NCBI GenBank assembly: GCA_018260425.1
Contig: JAGLBD010000008.1
Span: 48,255-81,215 of the forward strand
Direction of reading: 5' to 3'
From: Pseudogulbenkiania sp.
GTDB taxonomy: Bacteria; Pseudomonadota; Gammaproteobacteria; Burkholderiales; Chromobacteriaceae
DNA: 32,961 nt
The position numbers and the translations under genes were made by a program. The number at the start of each line of letters is the position of its first letter. Position 1 is the first letter of the stretch. The notes under the pieces were generated by a model that saw only the letters and a program-made list of their open reading frames with translations, searched no databases and was not told the DNA's origin. Shown piece by piece: positions 1 to 9,559 of this stretch.

Positions 1-704
1 GGCGCTTTCCGGAAGAAGGGCTCTTGGCAAAACCGTTCGAGCAGGGCAGGAATGACCGTGCCCGATGCAGCCCAGCGCCCGTCGGCATCGTAGTGCACAC
101 CTTGATGACGCTGGATCCACGCGTCCATCAACATATTGGCCGGCCCGCAATCGAAACCGCCTGTCGTTCCGTCAGGATGCAGCAAGCTCCAATTGGCAAT
201 GCCGCCCAGATTGAGAATGCCCCGGGTTTCCTGCGGGGCACCAAAGACAGCGGCGTGGAATGCCGGCACCAGTGGCGCACCTTGCCCGCCTGCCGCGACA
301 TCGCGGCGCCGGAAGTCACCGATGACCGTGATGCCGGTCAACTCGGCCAGCAAGGGCAGGTTGGCCAGCTGGAGGGTATAACCGCGTTCCGGCGCGTGGC
401 GGATGGTCTGTCCATGGCAACCAATGGCCCGCACCGCTTCGCGTGGCAGGTTCTGGCCGGCCAGTAAGCGCGCTACGGCCGTGGCATAGAGTCGTGACAG
501 CTCGTTGGCCAGGCATTCGGCGCGATCCAGCTCATTATTGCCTACGGTTTGCAGTGCCAGTACCGACTGGACCAGCGTCTCGGGGTAGGGGAGCGTGACG
601 TCGCCTTCGACGCGCACGGCGCCATGGTCGTCGCGGCTGAGGAGTACCGCATCGACACCATCGAGGCTGGTGCCGGACATCAATCCAATAAACCGTTCTT
701 TCAT
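1..704 (-). CDS. anmK: Anhydro-N-acetylmuramic acid kinase, C-terminus cut by window edge
   Basis: AnmK phosphorylates 1,6-anhydro-MurNAc to MurNAc-6-phosphate in cytoplasmic cell-wall recycling. The frame is open from an ATG at 704-702 to the left edge, giving 234 residues of a family that is usually about 370 long. The N-terminus reads [20 protein letters not shown], the family's phosphate-binding signature. Further on are [29 protein letters not shown] (which carries the catalytic Asp in E. coli AnmK) and ILNLGGIAN with [12 protein letters not shown]. The gene is divergent from tyrS, with about 165 bp between the start codons. The N-terminal half is intact and I am very confident of the call; only the C-terminus is unseen. 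Confidence 0.95.
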   Translation of the reverse strand, partial: MKERFIGLMSGTSLDGVDAVLLSRDDHGAVRVEGDVTLPYPETLVQSVLALQTVGNNELDRAECLANELSRLYATAVARLLAGQNLPREAVRAIGCHGQTIRHAPERGYTLQLANLPLLAELTGITVIGDFRRRDVAAGGQGAPLVPAFHAAVFGAPQETRGILNLGGIANWSLLHPDGTTGGFDCGPANMLMDAWIQRHQGVHYDADGRWAASGTVIPALLERFCQEPFFRKA

Positions 705-793
705 CGGTGGCTGGCAAGGTGGTTCAAGGTGCCTCAGCATACCCTGACAGTCGCTGCGCGCCAACCTTTGCCAGACGTGCATTTTGCCGGGTT

Positions 794-836
794 TTGCGGT
801 ATTCCCCCCAGTTTGCGATAATCGTTCAATTATCGC
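794..836 (+). promoter_or_regulatory. Putative tyrS promoter with overlapping inverted repeat
   Basis: TTGCGG at 794-799 and GATAAT at 817-822 are separated by 17 bp, a good sigma-70 spacing, about 45 bp upstream of the tyrS start. The -10 lies inside a perfect inverted repeat, GCGATAAT (815-822), a 6-nt gap, ATTATCGC (829-836). The repeat could be an operator or a hairpin at the transcript's 5' end. The promoter call rests on sequence match alone. Confidence 0.45.
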
Positions 837-868
837 TAGAACCCACAGTCCAGGAAGAGATCAAGTCC

Positions 869-2077
869 ATGAGCACCGACCTTACCCCAGAACAACAACT
901 GGCCGTCATCAAACGCGGCGCCGAAGAACTCCTGGTCGAAGCCGAGCTGATCGAAAAACTTAAGGAAAACCGTCCCTTGCGTGTCAAAGCCGGGTTTGAC
1001 CCCACGGCGCCCGACCTGCACCTTGGTCACACGGTTTTGCTGACCAAGATGCGTCAGCTGCAAGACATGGGACATGAAATCATGTTCCTGATCGGCGACT
1101 TCACCGGCATGATCGGCGACCCTTCCGGCAAAAACACCACCCGCCCGCCGCTGACTCCGGAACAAATCCAGACCAACGCCAAAACCTATACCGAGCAAGT
1201 CTTCAAGATCCTCGATCCGGTCAAGACCAAGGTGTGCTTCAACTCGGAATGGTTGGGCAAGCTGGGCGCGGACGGCATGTTGAAGCTGGCCGCCAGCACC
1301 ACCGTGGCCCGTATGCTGGAGCGTGACGACTTCCATAAGCGTTTTCATGGCAATCAGCCGATTTCCATCCATGAATTCCTCTACCCGCTGATGCAGGGTT
1401 ACGACTCGGTGGCCATGGAAGCTGACATCGAAATGGGCGGTACCGACCAGAAATTCAATCTGCTGATGGGCCGTATGCTGCAACAACAGCATGGCCAGAA
1501 AGCCCAGTGCGTATTGATGATGCCCTTGCTCGAAGGTCTGGACGGCGTCAACAAGATGTCCAAGTCGTTGGGTAACTACATCGGCATCAACGAGCCGGCC
1601 AGCGAGATTTTCGGTAAGGTCATGTCGATCTCCGACGTCCTGATGTGGCGCTACTTCGAATTGCTGTCGCTGCGCTCCCAGGCTGATATCGCTGCGCTGC
1701 GTGCCGATGTCGAGGGTGGACGCAACCCGCGCGACGTGAAAGTGTTGCTCGCCATGGAGCTGGTGGCGCGTTACCACGATCAGGCGGCCGCCGATGCGGC
1801 ACTGGCCGACTTCGAAGCCCGTTTCCAGAAAAACGCCATTCCGGACGATATGCCGGAACTGACCTTGAGCGCCGGCAGTGACGGCTTGCCGATCGGTAAC
1901 CTGTTGAAGGAAGCCGGACTGGTGGCCTCGACGTCGGAAGCCCTGCGCATGATTCAGGGCGGCGGCGTGAAGATCGATGGTGAAAAGGTCGAAGATAAAG
2001 CCTTGAAACTGTCGGCAGGCAGCACACTGGTCGTGCAGGTGGGCAAGCGTAAATTCGCCCGCGTTACCCTGGCGTAA
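869..2077 (+). CDS. tyrS: Tyrosyl-tRNA synthetase
   Basis: This is a class I aminoacyl-tRNA synthetase that charges tRNA-Tyr in the cytoplasm. The product has 402 residues. The Rossmann catalytic domain carries the HIGH-type motif HLGH at residues 51-54 and KMSKS at about 229-233. A C-terminal S4 RNA-binding domain follows ([23 protein letters not shown] onward). The open frame extends upstream to 707, but the ATG at 869 is chosen because it sits 8 nt after an AGGAAGAGA Shine-Dalgarno and gives the family's normal N-terminus. The gene leads a close cluster: the next ORF begins within 5 bp of its stop, which suggests co-transcription with the rpfE-like gene, recJ and rmuC. Confidence 0.97.
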   Translation: MSTDLTPEQQLAVIKRGAEELLVEAELIEKLKENRPLRVKAGFDPTAPDLHLGHTVLLTKMRQLQDMGHEIMFLIGDFTGMIGDPSGKNTTRPPLTPEQIQTNAKTYTEQVFKILDPVKTKVCFNSEWLGKLGADGMLKLAASTTVARMLERDDFHKRFHGNQPISIHEFLYPLMQGYDSVAMEADIEMGGTDQKFNLLMGRMLQQQHGQKAQCVLMMPLLEGLDGVNKMSKSLGNYIGINEPASEIFGKVMSISDVLMWRYFELLSLRSQADIAALRADVEGGRNPRDVKVLLAMELVARYHDQAAADAALADFEARFQKNAIPDDMPELTLSAGSDGLPIGNLLKEAGLVASTSEALRMIQGGGVKIDGEKVEDKALKLSAGSTLVVQVGKRKFARVTLA

Positions 2078-2081
2078 TGTG

Positions 2082-3101
2082 ATGAAACTGACTCTCCATG
2101 TACCGGGTTTGGTTTGGCCGGATGCTCATGACGGCGCAGAAGTCAGTCGTGAGCTGACACTGCCGGCGTTGACGACCTTGCTTGGCCGCGGGAGAGTCAC
2201 CCCCGCTGCGGGCGCGCCCTCAGGGCTGCTTGGCGAGGTATTCGGCGTGTCCGGTGCCGCACTGGCCCGTCATGCCGCCCAGGCGGACGGACTGGATGCC
2301 GGCGATGGTCATTGGCTGATCGCCGACCCGGTGCATCTGCGCATCGACCGTGACCGGGCCTTGCTCGCCGATGTCGGCGTGATGAGCCTGTCGCAGGGCG
2401 ATGCCAATGCGCTGGTTGCGTCACTCAACCGTCATTTTGCCGAAGATGGCCTGCAGTTTCATGCCCCGCGCCCGGGGCGCTGGTACGTCCACATGCCTGC
2501 AGCACCTCAGGCCCGCTTCACCCCATTGATGGATGCCGTTGGCGAAGATATCAACCAGCATCTGCCCGGCGGTGAGCAGGGCTTGCTGTGGAGTCGCTGG
2601 CTCAATGAAATGCAGATGTTGCTATTCAGCCACCCGGTCAATGAAGAACGTGAGGCGCGTGGTGATCTGGCTGTCAACAGTGTCTGGCTGTGGGGGAGCG
2701 GCGAAGAGCCGGTCGTGCAGCGCTGCAGCGACCTGCTGTTGACCGACGATGCCACCCTGCAATTGCTGGCAAACGTCGCCGGCACGCCGCACGACGCATT
2801 GCCTTACCGGCTGGAAGCGGCCTTGGCCCGTGCCGCCGGACAGGGCCGTGTTGACACGTTGCGTGTCACGCCGGATAGTGCCGAGGCTCCGGCACAATTC
2901 CGCGATGTCTGGGGCTGGCGCGAAGCGCAGGGCCGCCTCGAAGAAAATTGGTTTGCCCCTGCGCTGGCGGCATTGAGGGACGGTCGTCTCTCTGCACTCT
3001 CGATCAGGACGACAGGAAATGCCGGGTTTAGTTGCTCCGTTTCCCGTCGCGACCTGTGGAAATTCTGGCGACGTCCTGTCTCGTTGTCTCACCTGTACTG
3101 A
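2082..3101 (+). CDS. RpfE-like conserved protein (COG4255 type)
   Basis: The product is about 339 residues, soluble, with no signal peptide or transmembrane segment, beginning MKLTLHVPGLVWP. Its position directly before recJ matches the rpfE-recJ neighbourhood of Xanthomonas, and the length and N-terminus (VPGL-W-D, then a Leu/Gly-rich stretch) fit the uncharacterised RpfE/COG4255 family. Its molecular role is unknown; some members are annotated as phosphoglycerate-mutase-like. A GTG at 2079 precedes the ATG at 2082 in frame; I prefer the ATG. The last 30 residues are basic and aromatic (KFWRR). Only 3 bp separate its stop from recJ, so translation is probably coupled. Family assignment is by resemblance and context. 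Confidence 0.7.
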   Translation: MKLTLHVPGLVWPDAHDGAEVSRELTLPALTTLLGRGRVTPAAGAPSGLLGEVFGVSGAALARHAAQADGLDAGDGHWLIADPVHLRIDRDRALLADVGVMSLSQGDANALVASLNRHFAEDGLQFHAPRPGRWYVHMPAAPQARFTPLMDAVGEDINQHLPGGEQGLLWSRWLNEMQMLLFSHPVNEEREARGDLAVNSVWLWGSGEEPVVQRCSDLLLTDDATLQLLANVAGTPHDALPYRLEAALARAAGQGRVDTLRVTPDSAEAPAQFRDVWGWREAQGRLEENWFAPALAALRDGRLSALSIRTTGNAGFSCSVSRRDLWKFWRRPVSLSHLY

Positions 3102-3104
3102 AGC

Positions 3105-4811
3105 ATGTCCCGAATCGTTACCCGACACGTGCCCTCCGGGGTGCAGCAATCGCTGATTGCACATGGCGTTCCGCCCTTGATGGCGCGTCTTTATGCCGCC
3201 CGCGGCATCGCCGGAACCGTTGAAATCGATTATGCACTGAAAGGCTTGCTGCCGTTTGCCCGGCTCAAGAACGCCTGTGCCATGGCGACGCGGCTGGCGG
3301 ATGCCATTGCCGCCCGGCAACGCATTCTGGTGGTGGCCGATTACGATGCGGATGGCGCGACGGCCTGCTCCGTGGCCGTTTCCGGCTTGGGCGCCTTGGG
3401 GGCAATCGTTGATTTTCTGGTACCCAACCGTTTCGAATACGGGTATGGCCTGACGCCGGAAATCGTCGAACTGGCGGCAACCCGCCAACCCGACATTATC
3501 GTGACGGTCGATAACGGCATTGCCAGTGTTGCCGGCGTCGACGCGGCGCGGGCGCGCGGCATCGAGGTGCTGGTCACCGACCACCACTTGCCGGGCGATA
3601 CCTTGCCGGATGCCTTGATCGTCAATCCCAACCAGCCCGGTTGCGACTTTCCCTCGAAAAACCTTGCCGGTGTCGGGGTGATGTTCTACGTCTTGATGGC
3701 CTTGCGGGCAGAAATGCGTGATCGCGGGGTGTTCAACGACCGGCCCGAACCCAATCTGGGGGAATTGCTGGATCTGGTTGCACTGGGCACGGTAGCCGAT
3801 GTGGTGCGTCTGGATCACAACAACCGGATTCTGGTGGAAAACGGCTTGCGGCGCATGCGTGCCGGACGGATGCGTCCCGGGATTGCCGCCCTGTTTCAAG
3901 TGGCCGGACGGATGTTTCGCAAGGCCAGCACCTTCGACCTTGGTTTTACCTTGGGTCCGCGCCTGAATGCCGCGGGGCGTCTGGACGACATGAGTCTTGG
4001 CATTGCCTGTCTGCTGGCCGGCACCGAGAGTCAGGCCTTGCGTCTGGCCCAAGAGCTGGATCGCTTGAACCGCGAACGGCGTCATATTGAGGCCGGCATG
4101 CAGGAGGAGGCTTTGGCGGCATTGTCGTCATTCAATCCGGACAACCGGCACTCGCTGGTGCTGTTCCGCGATGACTGGCATCAAGGTGTTGTCGGCATCG
4201 TGGCCTCGCGGCTCAAGGAGCGTTACCACCGGCCGGCCATCGTTTTCGCGCCGGGCGACGAGGGCGAAATCAAGGGCTCGGGGCGTTCCATCCCCGGATT
4301 TCATCTGCGTGATGCACTGGATCTGGTGTTCAAACGCCATCCGGGGCTGATTCTCAAGTTCGGCGGCCATGCTATGGCGGCCGGACTGACCTTGCGCGAG
4401 TCCGAATTCGACGCCTTTTGCGCTGCTTTCGAAGCGACGGCACAGGAGTTGATCGACGAGGCGGCATTGACCCGCACCATCGAGACCGATGGCTCCCTCA
4501 CCGCGCGCGAGTTGCAGCTGGGCGTCGCCGAGGAGTTGGGGGCCGAGGTGTGGGGGCAGGGGTTTCCGGCGCCGACCTTTGATGACACCTTTCATGTGCT
4601 TAGCCAGCGTCTGGTCGGTGATAAACACCTCAAGCTGCGACTGGAAAAGCAGGGCATGAGTTTTGATGCAATGATGTTCAATCGTCAGGACTGGTTGCCC
4701 GACCAGATTCGTGCCGTCTATCAAATCGTTGCCAATGAGTGGCAAGGACGGAAGGAATTGCAAATCTATCTTGAGCACGTCACACCGCTCTCCACCGAGG
4801 GAAGGACCTGA
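3105..4811 (+). CDS. recJ: Single-stranded-DNA-specific 5'-3' exonuclease RecJ
   Basis: RecJ degrades ssDNA 5' to 3' in RecF-pathway recombination, mismatch repair and base-excision repair. The product has 568 residues, the normal length. DHH-family metal motifs are all present: DYDADG at 79-84, VDNG at 135-138, and DHH at 159-161 (VTDHHLPGD). The DHHA1 signature GGHAMAAGL lies at about 420-428, followed by the C-terminal OB-like domain. The TGA stop overlaps the rmuC start codon (TGATG), so the two are translationally coupled. No catalytic residue appears lost. Confidence 0.97.
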   Translation: MSRIVTRHVPSGVQQSLIAHGVPPLMARLYAARGIAGTVEIDYALKGLLPFARLKNACAMATRLADAIAARQRILVVADYDADGATACSVAVSGLGALGAIVDFLVPNRFEYGYGLTPEIVELAATRQPDIIVTVDNGIASVAGVDAARARGIEVLVTDHHLPGDTLPDALIVNPNQPGCDFPSKNLAGVGVMFYVLMALRAEMRDRGVFNDRPEPNLGELLDLVALGTVADVVRLDHNNRILVENGLRRMRAGRMRPGIAALFQVAGRMFRKASTFDLGFTLGPRLNAAGRLDDMSLGIACLLAGTESQALRLAQELDRLNRERRHIEAGMQEEALAALSSFNPDNRHSLVLFRDDWHQGVVGIVASRLKERYHRPAIVFAPGDEGEIKGSGRSIPGFHLRDALDLVFKRHPGLILKFGGHAMAAGLTLRESEFDAFCAAFEATAQELIDEAALTRTIETDGSLTARELQLGVAEELGAEVWGQGFPAPTFDDTFHVLSQRLVGDKHLKLRLEKQGMSFDAMMFNRQDWLPDQIRAVYQIVANEWQGRKELQIYLEHVTPLSTEGRT

Positions 4812-6361
4812 TGGAAGCCGTGTTGGCCTTGTTGCTGGGCGGATTCGCCGGGGGAGCTGTCATCTGGGTGGCCACCAAAGGTCGTGCGGCGGCCGAGTTC
4901 GAGCGGGGACGCGGGGAGTCGCTGGCCGAATTGTCGGCGCTGAGTGCCGAGTTCGCCGCACAGGAAAACCAGCTTGGCGAGTGGCGTCGCCGCGCCACCA
5001 GTGTGGAAGAGGCATTGGGGTCGGCGCGGGAAAACCTGGCCGGCGCCACCGTGCGACTGGCCCGTCTTGCGGAGCTCGAGCGGCAACTGTTCTCTCAGGG
5101 CGATGAAATTCGCCGTTTGAGTGCCGATGTTGCCGGCAAGAGCGAGCAGGCCCGCCAATTGGCCGAGGTGCGCGAGGAAATGGCACAAGTGCGCCGGGTG
5201 CTGGAGTTGCGCCAGCTGGAGATTACCCGGCTGGCCGCCCGCGAACAGGAGTTGATGGCCCAGTTGGCGGCGCAAGTGGAGCGCAATGCCGACAATCTGG
5301 CCTTGCTCACCGAAGCCCGCGAAACCCTGTCGAATCAGTTCAAGGCCTTGGCGGCTGACATTCTCGAAGAAAAGTCCCGACGCTTCACCGAGCAGAACCG
5401 GGAAAATATCGGTCAGTTGCTGACGCCGCTTAACCAGCGCATTCAGGAATTCGGCAAGTTGGTGCAGGACACCCACGAGAAAGAGTCGCGGGAACGCCTG
5501 ACACTGGAGCAGGAGTTGAAGCGCCTGCAGGAACTCAATACCCGTTTGAATCAGGACGCCGTGGCGTTGACCAATGCGTTGACGGGAGCCAGTAGCAAAT
5601 CGCAGGGTAATTGGGGCGAAATGATTCTGGAGAAAGTCCTGGAAAGCTCAGGCCTGAGTCGCGATCGCGAATATCGCGTGCAGGTATCGGACATCCAGTC
5701 GGATGACTCGGGTACGCGGCGCTATCAGCCGGATGTGGTGATTGACCTCCCGGACAACAAGCATCTGGTGGTCGACTCCAAGGTGTCGCTGAACGCCTAT
5801 GTCCGCTATGCCGCCGCCAGCGATGACCTGACCCGGGCCGCCGAGCTCAAAGCCCATGTCGCCGCGATCCGGGCACATATCCGCAGCCTGTCCGACAAGC
5901 GCTATCAGGACTTGTATACGCTGAATACTGTCGATTTCGTGTTCATGTTCGTTCCGGTCGAACCCGCCTATCTACTGGCCGTTCAACAGGATATGACGCT
6001 TTTTTCCGAAGCGTTCGAGCGGCGCATCATGATCGTCGGCCCCAGTACCTTGCTGGCGACCTTGCGTACCGTGGCGAGTATCTGGCGTTACGAATACCAG
6101 AATCAGAATGCATTGGAAATTGCCCGGCAAAGCGGGGCGATGTATGACAAGTTTGTCGGCTTCGTCGAAACGCTGGAAAAGCTGGGTAGACAGATCGAAC
6201 AATCCCGTGATCTGTATCAGGATGCAATGAAGAAACTGTCCAGCGGCAATGGCAATCTGGTCGGCCGTGCCGAAAAGCTGCACGGCCTCGGCATCAAGGC
6301 CAATAAACGCCTGCCGGGCCATATCGCCAACGGCAGCGACGACGAGCCGGCAGAGGCGTAG
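4811..6361 (+). CDS. rmuC: DNA recombination protein RmuC
   Basis: RmuC-family proteins limit inversions at inverted repeats; a nuclease-like fold is proposed but the biochemistry is unsettled. The product has 516 residues. An N-terminal hydrophobic segment (residues 2-17) is followed by about 150 residues of Glu/Gln/Arg/Leu-rich coiled coil. The conserved RmuC domain runs from about 170 to 490 and contains QGNWGEMILEKVLESSGL, PDVVIDLPDNKHLVVDSKVSL and VDFVFMFVPVEPAY. The start overlaps the recJ stop by one base. It ends 1 bp before the stop of the convergent ACT-like gene, leaving no room for a dedicated terminator. Confidence 0.95.
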   Translation: MEAVLALLLGGFAGGAVIWVATKGRAAAEFERGRGESLAELSALSAEFAAQENQLGEWRRRATSVEEALGSARENLAGATVRLARLAELERQLFSQGDEIRRLSADVAGKSEQARQLAEVREEMAQVRRVLELRQLEITRLAAREQELMAQLAAQVERNADNLALLTEARETLSNQFKALAADILEEKSRRFTEQNRENIGQLLTPLNQRIQEFGKLVQDTHEKESRERLTLEQELKRLQELNTRLNQDAVALTNALTGASSKSQGNWGEMILEKVLESSGLSRDREYRVQVSDIQSDDSGTRRYQPDVVIDLPDNKHLVVDSKVSLNAYVRYAAASDDLTRAAELKAHVAAIRAHIRSLSDKRYQDLYTLNTVDFVFMFVPVEPAYLLAVQQDMTLFSEAFERRIMIVGPSTLLATLRTVASIWRYEYQNQNALEIARQSGAMYDKFVGFVETLEKLGRQIEQSRDLYQDAMKKLSSGNGNLVGRAEKLHGLGIKANKRLPGHIANGSDDEPAEA

Positions 6362-6362
6362 A

Positions 6363-6770
6363 TCAGGCGGCGCTGGCCAGCGCCGGCAGCCGTACTCCGC
6401 GGCTGAACACCGTGCGCAGCAGGGCCAGTGCCTCGAAGCGTTGCTCCCAGAAGACCAGGCAACTGGTCTGGTTGTAGCCGGCAATGATTTGCGACGCGAT
6501 GCCGGTGCTGCCAAGGCAGGCAATCAAGGCGGCGATGCCGGAGGTGCCCGGCGTGGCGTTGCCGCCTTCAAGGGCGATACGGGCCCATTCAGTACGGCAG
6601 GGCAGGCCGGATGACTCGGCCTCGCTTTTCTCGACGACCACGGACAATAGCGATCCTTTCTGGCCGAGAACACAAAAAGGTACCAAGGGCAGGTCGTAAT
6701 AGCTGGCGTCGTCGATCAGACAGATTGCATAGCGGCGTGGATCCAGAGTGATGTGTGGCGTCATGCTCAT
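6363..6770 (-). CDS. Small ACT-like (CASTOR/ACT_7-type) protein
   Basis: The product has 135 residues. The pattern (an acidic, hydrophobic N-terminal strand pair, an EWARIALEG segment, then SGIAALIACLGSTGIASQIIAGYNQTSCLVFWEQRFEALALL) resembles stand-alone ACT_7/CASTOR-type proteins, in which a small-molecule-binding ACT fold has the signature 'G-I-L-G-I-S-Y-T-D-V--AL'. The ligand is unknown. There is no signal peptide or membrane segment. The start at 6770 has a GAAAGAG Shine-Dalgarno about 7 nt upstream; a second in-frame ATG lies two codons later. It converges on rmuC with 1 bp between stops. The fold call is by pattern only. Confidence 0.55.
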   Translation of the reverse strand: MSMTPHITLDPRRYAICLIDDASYYDLPLVPFCVLGQKGSLLSVVVEKSEAESSGLPCRTEWARIALEGGNATPGTSGIAALIACLGSTGIASQIIAGYNQTSCLVFWEQRFEALALLRTVFSRGVRLPALASAA

Positions 6771-6998
6771 AATGAAACTCTTTCATGGTGCGGCCCGTGA
6801 CTTGCGCCCGACGAGGCGAAGGTACAGCGGGCGACATGACCGGATGCGTTGATTTCCCGCCATGTCAGTACTGGTGTTCGAGTCTCATTTGTCGGGATGG
6901 TTCAATCAAATCTCATGCCCGATTATTTTTAGGATGATTTTGACATTTTTTTGGGAATTGTCCTGCTCACGAAGGGGCATTGTCCTGCCCGGGCGGTC

Positions 6999-7907
6999 TT
7001 ATCCCCCGCGATTCTGTTGGCCAAGCCACTGCCACAACGACTCCATGGCCGGGGTGGTGTTGCCGGCGGCACGGTAAACCCGCACTTCCATGGCCGCCTC
7101 CCAGCCCGGTGCGGCGCGAACCAGGCGACCCTCTGCCATGGCCTGCGAGGCCAGACTTTCCGGTAGCCAGGCCAGACCCTGTTTTTCAATCGCCATCGCC
7201 ATCAGCAACATGGCCATCTCGCCTTCGTAACGGCTTTCCAGTGCGGGCGCACGATGGGCTTCGCGATGGATGACGCTGGCCACCCGACCAAAAAACGTTC
7301 TGGGCGAGTAGGCTAGGTAGGGCACGGAATGGCCGTTTCCCGGCTCGACCGGATACATAGGCTCACCGTTTGGCAGCGGGGCACTCAAGGGAATCAAGGC
7401 CTCGCTATAGAGACGCAAGCCCTGAAAATTCTCCGGGTCCAGCAAGGTGGGGACATGCGGATGGTAATAGCCGACCAGAATATCGGCCTGACCATCAAAG
7501 AGCATCGCCACGGCATCATTGACGTTGGCGGCAACGACACAGGTGCGGATTTCCGGGGCGCGTTGGCGGAAGCGTTCCAGCAGGCGTGGTGCACACGTCA
7601 ATGACAAGGTATGACCCGCTACCACCCGCAGGGTTTGTGATGCGCTGCCCTGACGATTCTGCAGGTTGGCTCGCATATCGAGCAGCGATATCAGTGCCGC
7701 TTGCCCCTGATCACACACCACCGTGCCCGCATCGGTCAATACCAAGGGATGACTGCTGCGGTCGACCAGCGGCATGCCCGCCCAGGTTTCCAATGCCTGA
7801 ATGCGCCGTGACAACGCGGATTGCGTGATGTGTCTTAACTCGGCTGCCCGGGAAAAGCTACGGGTTTCGGCCAATGCCAACAAGTCCTTGATCCATTTCA
7901 ACTGCAT
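6999..7907 (-). CDS. LysR-family transcriptional regulator
   Basis: The product has 302 residues from the ATG at 7907-7905 (MQLKWIKDLLALAE). An upstream in-frame start would add eight residues that do not belong to the family pattern. The N-terminal winged HTH is clear: FSRAAELRHITQSALSRRIQALE then VDRSSHPLVLTDAG. The rest matches the LysR effector-binding domain. It is divergent from the symporter at 8077, the usual arrangement for a LysR protein controlling its neighbour. A perfect T-N11-A palindrome lies between them. The inducer is probably a substrate of the transporter, but this is inference. Confidence 0.9.
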   Translation of the reverse strand: MQLKWIKDLLALAETRSFSRAAELRHITQSALSRRIQALETWAGMPLVDRSSHPLVLTDAGTVVCDQGQAALISLLDMRANLQNRQGSASQTLRVVAGHTLSLTCAPRLLERFRQRAPEIRTCVVAANVNDAVAMLFDGQADILVGYYHPHVPTLLDPENFQGLRLYSEALIPLSAPLPNGEPMYPVEPGNGHSVPYLAYSPRTFFGRVASVIHREAHRAPALESRYEGEMAMLLMAMAIEKQGLAWLPESLASQAMAEGRLVRAAPGWEAAMEVRVYRAAGNTTPAMESLWQWLGQQNRGG

Positions 7908-7974
7908 GACTGCTCCAACTCCGCCTGTCAACCATGAATTAGTATATGAGTATATTCCAAAATTTCATGGCGCT

Positions 7975-7989
7975 ATGCTTGATAAGCAT
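7975..7989. promoter_or_regulatory. LysR-type operator, perfect T-N11-A palindrome
   Basis: ATGCTTGATAAGCAT is a perfect 6-bp inverted repeat with a 3-nt centre and contains the LysR consensus T-N11-A. It lies in the 169-bp gap between the divergent LysR gene and the symporter, 68 bp from the LysR start and 88 bp from the symporter start. This is where an autoregulatory and activation site is expected. Binding is inferred. Confidence 0.6.
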
Positions 7990-8076
7990 CATATCGACGG
8001 CATCGCTGACTAGAATCAAGTTTTCCGGTCGACTATACCGGCTAAGAACGATATTTCTGGAGAATAGAGAACACTC

Positions 8077-9351
8077 ATGAGTACCCGTAAACTGACCACC
8101 CGTATCGGCATCGCCATGGTACTTGGCGTTGCTGTTGGCGCTGCCTGTCATTCCTGGGCTGGCGACACGGCTGCCGCCAAGGAGGTCGCCTCCTATTTCA
8201 GCCTGATCACCGACATCTTTCTGCGCATGATCAAGATGATCATTGCGCCACTGGTTTTTGCCACTCTGGTGTCCGGGCTAGCCGGCATGAGCGGGGCAGG
8301 GGCCGTAGGTCGCATCGGACTCAAGGCGATGCTCTGGTTCGTTTGTGCCTCGCTGATCTCCCTGTTGCTGGGTATGGGGCTGGTCAATTTGTTCAAACCG
8401 GGACTGGTCATGAATTTGCCGCTGGCCGATCTTGCCGCCAGTAGCGGTCTCAAGGGCGGCGATATCAACCTGAAAGGGTTTATTTCGCATTTATTCCCGA
8501 AAAGCATCACCGAGGCCATGGCCAACAACGAGATCCTGCAGATTCTGGTGTTCTCGCTGTTCTTTGGTAGCGCACTGTCTTGGGTCAAGGGCCGTGGCCA
8601 TACCACGATAGCCAACATGATCGATGACCTGACCAAGATCATGTTCCGCATTACCGACTATGTCATGGCTTTTGCTCCGGCCGGTGTGTTTGCCGCGCTG
8701 GCTGCCACCATTACCGTGGAAGGGTTGGGCATTCTGTCGACCTATGGTGTGTTGATCGGTGAGTTTTATTTGGGACTGCTGATTCTCTGGCTGATCCAGT
8801 TCGGTGTAGCCTATCTGTTCCTCGGTAAATCGCTGGGACGTCTGACTCGCCTGATGAAAGAGCCGCTGTTGCTCTCCTTTGCCACCGCCAGCAGTGAGTC
8901 CGCCTATCCCAAAACCATGGAAGCCTTGAGCCGTTTTGGTGTTCCGCAGAGGATCTCTGGTTTTGTGATGCCGTTGGGCTACTCGTTCAATCTGGATGGT
9001 TCGATGATGTATCAGGCATTCGCGGTGTTGTTCATCGCGCAGGCCTATCACATCGATATGAGCTTTGCCCAGCAATTGACCTTGCTGTTGGTGCTGATGG
9101 TCACCAGTAAAGGGATGGCCGGCGTGGCGCGTGCGTCGCTGGTGGTGGTTGCTGCCACTTTGCCGCTGTTCCACCTGCCGGAAGCCGGTCTGCTGCTGAT
9201 CATGGGCATCGACCAGTTCTTCGATATGGGTCGCACCGCGACCAATGTGGTCGGCAACAGTCTGGCCACCGCCGTGGTTTCCCGTCTGGAAAACGCCACC
9301 GGAGCCCCGATTGACGACGAGGCGCTGGATAGCGAAGTCGAAGCGGCCTGA
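8077..9351 (+). CDS. Dicarboxylate/amino acid:cation symporter (DAACS family)
   Basis: This inner-membrane transporter of the GltP/DctA superfamily imports acidic amino acids or C4-dicarboxylates with Na+ or H+. The product has 424 residues with many hydrophobic helices. Family motifs are present: an N-terminal FLRMIKMIIAPLVFATLVSG, the Ser-rich hairpin ATASSESAYPKTME, MPLGYSFNLDGSMMYQ (the conserved NxDG region) and a late GIDQFFDMGRTATNVVGN. The usual run of serines in hairpin 1 reads ASSES here. The exact substrate cannot be assigned from sequence. A weak TGGAGAA Shine-Dalgarno lies about 13 nt before the ATG. The LysR gene is divergent and a strong terminator follows. Confidence 0.9.
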   Translation: MSTRKLTTRIGIAMVLGVAVGAACHSWAGDTAAAKEVASYFSLITDIFLRMIKMIIAPLVFATLVSGLAGMSGAGAVGRIGLKAMLWFVCASLISLLLGMGLVNLFKPGLVMNLPLADLAASSGLKGGDINLKGFISHLFPKSITEAMANNEILQILVFSLFFGSALSWVKGRGHTTIANMIDDLTKIMFRITDYVMAFAPAGVFAALAATITVEGLGILSTYGVLIGEFYLGLLILWLIQFGVAYLFLGKSLGRLTRLMKEPLLLSFATASSESAYPKTMEALSRFGVPQRISGFVMPLGYSFNLDGSMMYQAFAVLFIAQAYHIDMSFAQQLTLLLVLMVTSKGMAGVARASLVVVAATLPLFHLPEAGLLLIMGIDQFFDMGRTATNVVGNSLATAVVSRLENATGAPIDDEALDSEVEAA

Positions 9352-9376
9352 TCCCGATTACAGGATTGCCCGTTTG

Positions 9377-9407
9377 CCGTACCGGTTTTGCCGGTACGGT
9401 TTTTTTT
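9377..9407 (+). terminator. Rho-independent terminator of the symporter gene
   Basis: CCGTACCGG, loop TTTTG, CCGGTACGG form a perfect 9-bp stem followed by eight T residues. It starts 25 bp after the symporter stop codon. Confidence 0.95.
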
Positions 9408-9559
9408 CGTTGGGACACGGTGTGGCGATGGCTGTCATACGGTCTGGGTGAAACACTGGCGTACCGACGCCGCTGTCGACCACCCGCTCACAGTACAACC
9501 GGCCTCGCCGTCGCGTCATCCGGTGGGCAAACCGTTGCCCGACCTGCGGCGTTCATCGC

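Noticed and set aside
836-1777. 313-codon minus-strand frame antisense to tyrS
   Set aside because: Same reason: antisense shadow with no recognisable domain.
2622-4085. 487-codon open frame on the minus strand across the rpfE-like gene and recJ
   Set aside because: It lies antisense to two well-supported genes and has the Gly/His/Gln-rich composition of an antisense frame in GC-rich DNA; no family pattern.
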